Of a stretch of 36,683 nt of DNA, positions 17,366-24,590 are shown piece after piece. The stretch comes from Planctomycetota bacterium (GTDB lineage: Bacteria; Planctomycetota; Planctomycetia; Gemmatales; Gemmataceae), in contig JACOUH010000324.1 in the NCBI GenBank assembly GCA_016177925.1, forward strand, positions 1 through 36,683, written 5' to 3'. Below the pieces are notes generated by a model. It did no database searches, was not told where the DNA came from, and saw only the letters and a list, made by a program, of their open reading frames with translations. The translations under genes and the position numbers were made by a program. The stretch's first letter is position 1; each line of letters opens with the position of its first letter.

Positions 17366-17860
17366 ATGCAAAGGTTGACCTGGCTCGCCCTGGCCGTCAC
17401 GCTGGGACTGGCGGAGGCTCGCACCGCGCGGGCCGACGAGGAGAAGGTGCCGCTGGACAAGGTGCCCAAGGAAGTGATGGACGCCGTCAAGGGTCGCTTC
17501 CCGGGGGCGAAACTGCTCGGCGCCTCCAAGGAGAAGGAAGACGGCAAGACCGTCTACGAGATCTCCCTGACCTACAAGAACCACCACCACGACGTGACCG
17601 TCCAGCCCGACGGCAAGGTCCTTGGCATCGAGCGGGAGCTCCCTGCCAAGGATCTGCCCAAGGCCGTCGCCGAGGCGCTGGCGGCCAAGTACCCGAAGGC
17701 GACCTACAAAACCGTCGAGGAACTGCTCAAGGGCGACGGCAAGCTCAAAGGCTATGAGGTCCTGCTCGTCACCGCCGAGAAGAAGACATTGGAAGTCGTT
17801 CTCGACCCTGACGGCAAGGTCCTCAAGGAAGAGAAGAAGGGCAAGAAGGACGATGATTGA
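17366..17860 (+). CDS. PepSY-like secreted protein
   Basis: The 164-residue protein begins with a signal peptide (MQRLTWLALAVTLGLA, cleavage near ARA-DE). Two PepSY-like repeats follow: residues about 28-90 (VPKEVMDAVKGRFPGAKL, YEISLTYKNHHHDVTVQPDGKV) and about 93-158 (LPKAVAEALAAKYPKATY, EVLLVTAEKKTLEVVLDPDGKV). The C-terminus is highly charged (KKGKKDDD). The HHH run could bind metal. Family knowledge: PepSY-like domains are small periplasmic folds, some of which inhibit proteases. GGAGGGACCATC precedes the ATG. The next 540 bases hold only repeats. Confidence 0.85.
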   Translation: MQRLTWLALAVTLGLAEARTARADEEKVPLDKVPKEVMDAVKGRFPGAKLLGASKEKEDGKTVYEISLTYKNHHHDVTVQPDGKVLGIERELPAKDLPKAVAEALAAKYPKATYKTVEELLKGDGKLKGYEVLLVTAEKKTLEVVLDPDGKVLKEEKKGKKDDD

Positions 17861-17958
17861 GCCCCGTGGAGTTGCCCCATCGGCTTCTCTTCCCCCTTTC
17901 TTCATGGCCCCTCGCTCCCGCTTCGGCAATAGTGTTCGGCCCGTGGATTGCTGGGATG

Positions 17959-18068
17959 CCCCGGGCTTGGCCCGGGGTTCTCACGCTGGCTGCTACCGGG
18001 GCCGCAGCGCTTTCTTTCGGAGGCCCCGGGCTTGCCCCGGGGAGGCTCACGCTGGTTTCTACCGGGCC
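17959..18068. repeat. Duplicated 45-base unit with CCCCGGGC palindrome
   Basis: Copies at 17959-18003 and 18024-18068 share CCCCGGGCTTG, TCACGCTGG and CTACCGGG in the same order, differing at about eight positions. Each starts with a CCCCGGGC/GCCCGGGG palindrome. Confidence 0.7.
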
Positions 18069-18074
18069 AACCCT

Positions 18075-18254
18075 CTAGCAACCAAACGGTATTCGGGGGC
18101 TTTGGTGTGAAGAAGGACCCGCGACGGGGGTGGCATGCTTTCGCGGCCCGCGCTGGTTTCGCCCAGACGTTGACCCCGTGGGCCGCGAAAGCATGGCACA
18201 CACCGTAGCGGTCGATTGTGTACAGACAATCCTCTTTCCACCGTTTGGTGCTAG
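18075..18254. mobile_element. MITE-like element with inverted ends and internal hairpin (family B copy 1)
   Basis: CTAGCAACCAAACGG at 18075-18089 is matched, inverted and with one base less, by CCGTTTGGTGCTAG at 18241-18254. Inside, 18130-18149 and 18180-18199 form a stem with one mismatch in 20, starting GTGGCATGCTTTCGC. There is no coding capacity. No clear target duplication was found, so a transposition origin is only inferred. Confidence 0.5.
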
Positions 18255-18406
18255 CAACCAACGTGAGCGACCCCGGGTAATCCCGGTGAGATCGGGCGCA
18301 ACCAACGCAAACCCTTTTCCCGTTTCTTCGATCCGGCTGGTAATATCAGACCTCTTCATCTCGACCATTCGTACAGAAGGTCAGCGACCGTCAGGAGTGC
18401 GGAGCC

Positions 18407-18973
18407 GTGACCGACTGGGACTCGATCATCCGCGCGCACGGGCCGATGGTGTTCGGCACCGCATGGCGCATCCTCGGCCATGCCGCCGACACCGAGGACG
18501 TCGTCCAGGAGGTCTTCCTGGAGGCGTACCGGCTGCGCGGCGTCGAGGTGGTGCGCCACTGGGGCGGACTGCTGCGCCGCCTCGCCGCTTGCCGCGCCCT
18601 CGACCGACTCCGACAGCGGAAGCCCTCGCACTCGCTGAACGGCCTGCATCTCGTCAGCCGCGACGGCGACCCCGAAGAGGCCGCCATCGGCAACGAGTTG
18701 GCCCGACGACTGCGCGAGGTGATCGGCCAACTTCCCGAGCGCGAGGCCCAGGTCTTCTGTCTCCGCTACTTTGAAGACCTCTCGAACCAACAAATTGCGG
18801 AAACCCTGCACATCAGCAGCGGCGCCGTCGGCGTCGCGCTGCACAAGGCGCGCGCGAAGCTGGAGGCGCTGCTGACCGAAACCAAGACGGGAGGATTAAG
18901 CGATGCACGATCCGACGCAACGAGCAGAGGGCGTCTTCGACGGACTGGACGGGACTCTTCTCAAGGGCGTTGA
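18407..18973 (+). CDS. ECF-type RNA polymerase sigma factor
   Basis: The 188-residue protein reads from GTG 18407, with AGGAG upstream. Region 2 is visible at residues about 3-65 (WRILGHAADTEDVVQEVFLEAYR, split over two helices) and region 4 at about 105-160 (LPEREAQVFCLRYFEDLSNQQIAETL, ISSGAVGVALHKARAKL). It is therefore a group 4 (ECF) sigma factor that would redirect RNA polymerase to a small regulon. The last about 24 codons overlap the start of the VWA gene by 71 bases, and this tail is basic and low in complexity, outside the normal fold. The overlap indicates tight co-expression with the membrane protein, which is the likely controlling partner. No zinc-binding anti-sigma gene is adjacent. 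Confidence 0.9.
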   Translation: MTDWDSIIRAHGPMVFGTAWRILGHAADTEDVVQEVFLEAYRLRGVEVVRHWGGLLRRLAACRALDRLRQRKPSHSLNGLHLVSRDGDPEEAAIGNELARRLREVIGQLPEREAQVFCLRYFEDLSNQQIAETLHISSGAVGVALHKARAKLEALLTETKTGGLSDARSDATSRGRLRRTGRDSSQGR

Positions 18974-21900
18974 GCAAGTGCGCGGTGAGTCCGTGCCGCA
19001 GGAGTCGCTGCGCCGCTCGCTGGAGCGGGCGTACGCCCTGAAAAGGCCGCGGTTTCAACCTCGTCAGCGTTCCCGCAGCCTCGTCGCCGGCATGGCCCTC
19101 GTCACCACCCTCCTGCTGGGCGTGTTCCTGTGTCCGACGCGGCCCGTGGGCGATGACCCAGCTCTGGCAGAGCGTCAGCGACTGGAGCAGGTGCGAGCGC
19201 GGATGAAACTCCTCAACGACCAAGTGGCGAGAGCCCGTTTCGAGATCGGGACGCCGTCCGACTGGGCGCCGATCATTCCGGGGCTGGCCGGTCCCGGCGA
19301 CGTCGAGCGCACGGCGAAACCACTAGCGTCTCACAAGGAGGAGGTGCCAAGGATCGTCATTATTAGGGGGCAAGATCCTCGCGTCGTGGACGAGGCTCTT
19401 GAAGCAATCCAGGGCAGGGACGCGAACAAGACCCGCAGTGGCTTTAGTGGCGGTGGCTCTGGCGGTCCCGGCTTCGGCGGCGGTAGCCTCGGTCGGCCCG
19501 GCGGCTTCGGCGGCGAGAACCGCCCAAGGACATCCACGCAGGACAGCAACATTGCGACCAACAAGCCCCTCGCGGACGACAATTTCAGCGCCTACGACGT
19601 CAAGGGCGAAGGGCGTCGGAAGATTTTCGACGCCACGACGCGCCAGGACGAGGCTCGCAAGCGCCTTGAGTCGCTGCTCCAAGGGCAGCGGCGAGCCCCG
19701 GGCTCGGTCTCGTCCGAGGAACTGCGTGGGGCGAAGCTTACGTTGGAACGAGCCATCGAAGACGCTCGCAAAGACCCATCGAAGGAGAAGTCCCCGCAGG
19801 TCTGGCGGCGCGACGGCCGGCAGCCGACGTTTGCCCGTGTCAATATCGGCAACGGCAACGCGCTCGAACTGGTCAGTCTCCAGGTCACTGTCACCATCGA
19901 GGGGCCGCGTGCTCGCACTCTCGTCGATCACATCTTCCGCAATCCGCACGATCGTCAGCTTGAAGGCACCTTCGAGTATCCGCTTCCGACGGGAGCCTCG
20001 CCCAGCTACTTCGCCATGTTCCTCGGCCAGTCGCGCGACACCGTTCCGCCGCGTTTCGCTCGCCGCGGCCGGGCTCCGTCCGAGGAGGCCCTTGCCCGCC
20101 TCGAACCGCAGCAACTCGTCCGTTACGTCGACAGCAATGACTGGGGCCGACTCCAGGAAGCGCGCGTCGTCGGCAAGGAGAAGGCCCTCGAAACCTACGA
20201 GGATACTGTCCGCGGACAGATCGATCCGGCCCTGCTCGAACACGCCGGCAGCAACCTCTTCCGTGGCCGCGTCTTCCCCATCCCGCGCAAGGGTTACAAC
20301 CGTGTCCTCATCGCCTACGAGGAATTGCTGCCCGTCAGCCAGGGACGCGCCATCTACCGCTTCCCGCTGGCCGACTGCGAGTTGCAGGAGCTGAAGTTCA
20401 GCCTCAACGCCAATCCTGCCGAGTGCAAGGAGCCCGTCTTCCGGCCCGAAAAGATGGACAAGAGCGAGGGAACACATCACCTGACCTATCACCGCACCTG
20501 GAAGAAGCAGGGCCCCGGCGGTGACGTCCTGTTCACGTGTACTCCGCCCAACCCCGAGGTACAGGCGATCAGCGGCCGGCACGGCGAGAGCGGCCCCCGC
20601 TACGCTTACGCTCGTCTCCGCCCCTCTCTGAAGACCGAGAAGGCCGCTCCCTTCGCGGAAAACGCCGTCTTCCTACTCGACGCCTCGCTCAGCGAACACT
20701 CGAAGCGCTTTGACCTCAGCGTCAAGTTGATGAAGAAGATCCTCGAAAGCGATGAGGGCCTGAAACGCTTCAATGTCGTCGTCTTCAACGTCGGTGCCGC
20801 CTGGCTGGAGCCGAAGGGCTGGTTCGACAACACCGCCGCCGGCCGCGAGAAGGCGCTGAAGCGTCTCGATGGCCTGGTGCTCGAAGGGGCGACCGACTTC
20901 TCTGCCGCACTGGACAAGCTGGCACACCCCGCTTTCGACGTCAAGGCGGGCACCTTCCTCGATGTCTTCGTCCTCTCCGATGGGCAGATCACCTGGGGCG
21001 AGCCCGATGTCAGTCCGCTCGTCTCGCGCTTCGACCGCGAGTGCCCGTTCCGTACGCGCTTCCACTGCTACCGCACGGGACTCGGCGCCGAGAACCTCGA
21101 ACTGTTCGAGTCGCTGACGCGGCGCGGCGGCGGTGTCTTCAACTGCTTCAGCGACGCCGACCTGACCGCCGCGGCCAAGGCGCATCGGCAGCAGTGCTGG
21201 CAGATCGAGGGCGTCCGTTTCGTCGGCGGCTCCCCGGCGCAGGACGTCCTCGTCGCGGGCCGCAAGGCGGCCGTCTACCCCGGCGGCGAGGTCGTCGTCG
21301 CGGGGCGGTTCAATGGCAGCGGCCGGACCACCCTCGTCGTCGAGGGCACCTTCCTCGGCAAGAAGTACGCGCAGGAGTATCCCATCGACGTGGGCGGCGA
21401 CAGCGAATTGGCGCCGCGCGGCTGGGGAGAAATCGCCGTCGCGTCGCTGCTAGCGCTGAACGATCCCGGCCTCGACGGCCTGGTGACGGCCTACTGTCAG
21501 GAGTTCGGCATCGGCTCGCGCGTCGCCTCGTTCCTGGTGCTGGAGAACGACGACGATTACAAGCGGCTCAACCTTCAGGCCGAGCGCGGCAAGACGGTCC
21601 CCGGCGACCTCAGCGCGTTCATCGAGAAGGTCTGGGCGCAGGTCGGTCAGGTGCTGTCGCCGCGCGAGGCGCTGGGCCGATTCCTCGCCCGTGTCAATCC
21701 GCGCATCAAGGCCCTCGACGGCGAGAACGGCGCGCAGCTCGGCAAGCTGCTGTCGCTGCTGGCCGACCGCGACTTCGCTTTGCCGCAGGCGTCGCTCGAC
21801 GGTGCGCTGACCCGCCGCGACGACGTTCCTGCTTCCTACCTGAAGCACCTCGCAGGTCGGCGACAGGAGATCGATCCGTGCGTGAAGGAGGCGAGGCGCC

Positions 21901-22682
21901 GCTTGCGTGGCGGCGATGTCGCCGGAGCAGTGCGAGCCCTGTCGAGCATCATCGAGGAAAACCCAGGCAATGGCGACGCCCTGCGCCTGGTCGGCTATCG
22001 CCTGCTCGATCTCGGTCAGTCGGCCCAGGCGGCGCGGCTGTTCGACGAGGTGCGCAAGCAGCGGCCCTTCGAGCCGCACAGCTATCGTGACCTGGCGCGC
22101 AGCCTCGAGGACAGCGGCAAGTACGCCCTCGCCGCGGTCCATTACGAGGTCGCTCTCGCCGGCACCTGGCACGGTCGCTTCGGCGATTCGCTCAAGATGG
22201 TTGTCCGCGAGGAGTACGCCCATACTCTCCGCGAGGCCGTCGGCAAACAGGCGGTCGCGGGGGCGCTGGCCGACCACTTCCGCCGCCGTCTCGGCGAGTT
22301 GGACGCTTCCCAGCCGCGCGCCGACCTGCGCGTCACCATCTCGTGGAACACCGACGCCACCGACGTCGACCTGTGGGTGGTCGAGCCCGATGGGACGAAA
22401 TGTTTCTACAGTCACCCGCGCACGGAGAGCGGCGGCGAACTGTCGCAGGACCAGACGCAGGGCTACGGTCCCGAGCGCTACCAGGTACAGAAGGCCCGTC
22501 GCGGCGAGTACCGCGTCCTGGTCCACTACTTCCGTCCCAACCAGAACCTGCTCAGCGGCGAGACACACGTCAACGTGGTCATCACTCGCTTCGCCGGCAC
22601 GCCGCAGGAGGTTTCCGAGCGGCACACGGTCATCCTGAAGAAGCACGACGAGGCGATCGAGGTCACCCGTATCAAGTTCTGA
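18903..22682 (+). CDS. Giant membrane VIT/VWA protein with DUF2135-like end, candidate anti-sigma partner
   Basis: The 1259-residue protein starts at ATG 18903 with GGAGG eight bases before it. Residues 1-58 are cytoplasmic and charged; one membrane helix follows (about 60-77, LVAGMALVTTLLLGVFL), then a Gly-rich linker (about 180-207). A VIT domain lies at about 312-490 (VDHIFRNPHDRQLEGTFEYPLP) and a VWA domain at about 588-770 with an intact metal site D593-A-S595-L-S597 and TDFSAAL. TPR-like helices (about 985-1110) precede a C-terminal DUF2135/YfaP-like domain (about 1138-1259, DVDLWVVEPDG). Most of the protein is therefore outside the cell membrane. The short inner segment and overlap with the sigma gene suggest it holds or releases the sigma factor in response to an external ligand. 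This is inference; there is no HxxxCxxC zinc anti-sigma motif. Confidence 0.85.
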   Translation: MHDPTQRAEGVFDGLDGTLLKGVEQVRGESVPQESLRRSLERAYALKRPRFQPRQRSRSLVAGMALVTTLLLGVFLCPTRPVGDDPALAERQRLEQVRARMKLLNDQVARARFEIGTPSDWAPIIPGLAGPGDVERTAKPLASHKEEVPRIVIIRGQDPRVVDEALEAIQGRDANKTRSGFSGGGSGGPGFGGGSLGRPGGFGGENRPRTSTQDSNIATNKPLADDNFSAYDVKGEGRRKIFDATTRQDEARKRLESLLQGQRRAPGSVSSEELRGAKLTLERAIEDARKDPSKEKSPQVWRRDGRQPTFARVNIGNGNALELVSLQVTVTIEGPRARTLVDHIFRNPHDRQLEGTFEYPLPTGASPSYFAMFLGQSRDTVPPRFARRGRAPSEEALARLEPQQLVRYVDSNDWGRLQEARVVGKEKALETYEDTVRGQIDPALLEHAGSNLFRGRVFPIPRKGYNRVLIAYEELLPVSQGRAIYRFPLADCELQELKFSLNANPAECKEPVFRPEKMDKSEGTHHLTYHRTWKKQGPGGDVLFTCTPPNPEVQAISGRHGESGPRYAYARLRPSLKTEKAAPFAENAVFLLDASLSEHSKRFDLSVKLMKKILESDEGLKRFNVVVFNVGAAWLEPKGWFDNTAAGREKALKRLDGLVLEGATDFSAALDKLAHPAFDVKAGTFLDVFVLSDGQITWGEPDVSPLVSRFDRECPFRTRFHCYRTGLGAENLELFESLTRRGGGVFNCFSDADLTAAAKAHRQQCWQIEGVRFVGGSPAQDVLVAGRKAAVYPGGEVVVAGRFNGSGRTTLVVEGTFLGKKYAQEYPIDVGGDSELAPRGWGEIAVASLLALNDPGLDGLVTAYCQEFGIGSRVASFLVLENDDDYKRLNLQAERGKTVPGDLSAFIEKVWAQVGQVLSPREALGRFLARVNPRIKALDGENGAQLGKLLSLLADRDFALPQASLDGALTRRDDVPASYLKHLAGRRQEIDPCVKEARRRLRGGDVAGAVRALSSIIEENPGNGDALRLVGYRLLDLGQSAQAARLFDEVRKQRPFEPHSYRDLARSLEDSGKYALAAVHYEVALAGTWHGRFGDSLKMVVREEYAHTLREAVGKQAVAGALADHFRRRLGELDASQPRADLRVTISWNTDATDVDLWVVEPDGTKCFYSHPRTESGGELSQDQTQGYGPERYQVQKARRGEYRVLVHYFRPNQNLLSGETHVNVVITRFAGTPQEVSERHTVILKKHDEAIEVTRIKF

Positions 22683-22723
22683 CATGCCTGCGGCGCCGTT
22701 TAGGGCGCGTTTGAAACCAAGTT

Positions 22724-22777
22724 CGGTTAGCCGCGACGCGCCAGCGGAGCGCTCCGCTAGCGCGTCGCGGCTAACCG
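22724..22777. repeat. Near-perfect 54-base palindrome, family A copy 2
   Basis: Arms of 27 bases, one mismatch and no spacer, beginning CGGTTAGCCGCGACGCG. It starts 41 bases after the VWA gene's stop. It shares the TTAGCC ends and GCGCCAGCG core with the repeats at 3392 and 24525. Confidence 0.75.
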
Positions 22778-22805
22778 ACGCAGGTGCATGCGGAGGACCA
22801 TCTGC

Positions 22806-22834
22806 TTGCCTCCCCTCTTGCGGACTGGTACTGT
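22806..22834 (+). promoter_or_regulatory. Possible promoter of the DUF1549 gene
   Basis: TTGCCT at 22806-22811 and TACTGT at 22829-22834, spaced 17 bases, lie 63 bases before the ATG at 22898. The match to consensus is modest. Confidence 0.3.
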
Positions 22835-22897
22835 AGGCATTGACGGATTTGCCCTTCCGCCGCGCCCCCCGCCAACAACCCGCACGAGGGTCCCCCC

Positions 22898-24528
22898 ATG
22901 AGGACACCCCGCCTTCCCTGCCCCGTCCTCGCCCTGCTGCTCGCCGCCGCCTCTCCTTCTTTCGGCGGCGAGTTGCTACCCCCCACAAAGCCGATCGAGG
23001 AAGTCGTCGATCATTCTGTCGAGGCCCGTCTCCGGCAGGAAGCGTCACGCCTGCCCCGCAGGTCGAGGACGTCAACCTCGTCCGCCGCCTGACGCTCGAC
23101 CTTGCCGGCCGCATCCCGACCGCCGCCGAGGCGCGGGCCTACACCGAGTCGACCGATCCCGCCAAGCGCGTCAAGCTCGTCGACCGACTGCTCGCCTCGC
23201 CGGCCTTCGTCCGCCACCAGGCCAACGAGTTCGACGTGATGCTGATGGGCGGCAACAATCGTGGCCGCAGCCTCAACGACTACCTGACGCGGGCCCTGAA
23301 AGAGAACCGGCCGTGGGACCGCATTTTCCGGGACCTGGTGCTGCCCGACGAAAACGACCCGGCAAAGAAAGGCGCCGGCGAATTCCTGCGCTCGCGCATC
23401 ATGGACCTTGACCGACTGACCGCCGAGGTGAGCGTCGTCTTCTTCGGCGTCAACGTGAGTTGTGCCCAGTGCCATGACCATCCCAAGGTCGACGACTGGA
23501 AGCAGGACCACTTCTACGGCATGAAGGCTTTCTTCAGCCGCACCTTCGACAACGGCGGATTCCTCGCCGAGCGCGAATACGGCGAGGTTCGCTTCAAGAC
23601 GACCAAGGGCCAGGAAAAACTGGCGAAGATGATGTTCCTCAGCGGCCGGGCGGTCGACGATCCGGCGGGGACGCGCAAGCCGAGCGGAGAGGAACAGCGC
23701 AAGGAGCGAGAGCAACTCGAGGCCGCCAAGCGCAAGCGGCAACCGCCGCCGGCGCCGAAGTTCAGCGCCCGGGCGAAGCTGGTCGAGACGGCCCTGCAAC
23801 CGGGACAGGGCGACTTTTTCGCGCGGGCGATCGTCAATCGGATGTGGCATCGCGTCTTCGGCCACGGCCTGGTGATGCCGCTCGATCAGATGCACTCGGC
23901 CAACGAGCCGAGCCATCCCGAGCTGTTGCAATGGTTGGCCCGCGACCTGGTCGAGCATCACTACGACCTGCGCCGGTTGGTCCGCGGCCTGGTGCTGAGC
24001 AAGGCGTACTCGCGCAGCAGTCGTTACCCGACCGGCCCGGCACCGCGGCCCGACCTGTTTGCCGTGGCCCGCGTCCGGCCGCTGACACCGATGCAGCTGG
24101 CGACCTCGCTGCGCCTGGCGACCACCGATCCGTCGAGCCTGCCCGCGTCGCTGAAGCTCGAAGAATTCGAGAAACGCATCGAGCAGACGGAGAACAGCGC
24201 CCGCGGCTTCGCTCGGGATTTCGAGCAGCCTGGCGACGACTTCCAGGTCAGCGTCACCGAGGCGCTGCTGTTCAGCAACAGCGAGCGCATGCAGCGCGAC
24301 GTCCTCGCCGACGGCGGTGATCGGCTGGTCGGTCGCCTCAAGCAGATCCAGGAAACGAAAGTGCTGGTCGACGTCGCGATGCGGAACGTGTTGTCGCGGG
24401 CGGCGACCGAGGAGGAGCAGCGATTGCTCGGCGACTATCTGAAGCGCCGCGCCGACCGCCGGGTCGAGGCCTGCCGGCAGGTGGTGTGGGCGCTCTTGAC
24501 CGGCTCGGAGTTTCGGTTCAACTATTAG
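22898..24528 (+). pseudogene. DUF1549/DUF1553 protein with a frameshift near 23042
   Basis: The natural start is ATG 22898, giving a signal peptide (MRTPRLPCPVLALLLAAASP) and the typical DUF1549 opening (PIEEVVDHSVEARLRQE). At about 23039-23046 the homology jumps to another frame, continuing VTPAPQVEDVNLVRRLTLDL and on to the stop at 24526. One missing base after GAAGC restores a normal protein. The rest is intact: DUF1549 to about residue 260 with the haem-type motif CAQCHDHP, a charged linker, then DUF1553 (FFARAIVNRMWHRVFGHGLV, DQMHSANEPSHPELLQWLA) ending in SEFRFNY as usual. The defect may be a real mutation, a programmed shift or an assembly error. In the shifted frame a start at 22840 exists, but it gives no leader. 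It heads the DUF1501/WD40 cluster. Confidence 0.8.
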
Positions 24529-24579
24529 CCCGACGCGTAAGCGAGGAAACCAGCAACCCTCGCTGGCGCGTCGGGCTAA
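24525..24579. repeat. Palindromic repeat, family A copy 3, overlapping a stop codon
   Basis: Arms TTAGCCCGACGCG and CGCGTCGGGCTAA enclose GTAAGCGAGG and its partner. It fills nearly all the 62 bases between the DUF1549 and DUF1501 genes and supplies the TAG stop (24526-24528) of the former. Closest relative: 3392-3446. Confidence 0.75.
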
Positions 24580-24590
24580 GGGGGGAGATC

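Larger units (their letters stand above)
17861..18406. other. Repeat-rich gap before the sigma factor gene
   Basis: There is no convincing gene. The gap holds a duplicated 45-base unit (17959-18068), an element with inverted ends (18075-18254) containing a long hairpin, and about 150 bases of leader to the sigma gene. TAATAT at 18341-18346 could be a -10 element but no good -35 partner was seen. Confidence 0.6.

Noticed and set aside
17857..18210. Small genes in the repeat region before the sigma factor
   Set aside because: All frames run through palindromic repeats and have no protein-like features.
21450..23114. Long minus-strand frame opposite the VWA gene
   Set aside because: The plus strand shows VWA, TPR-like and DUF2135-like sequence; the antisense frame shows none and crosses the next gene's start.
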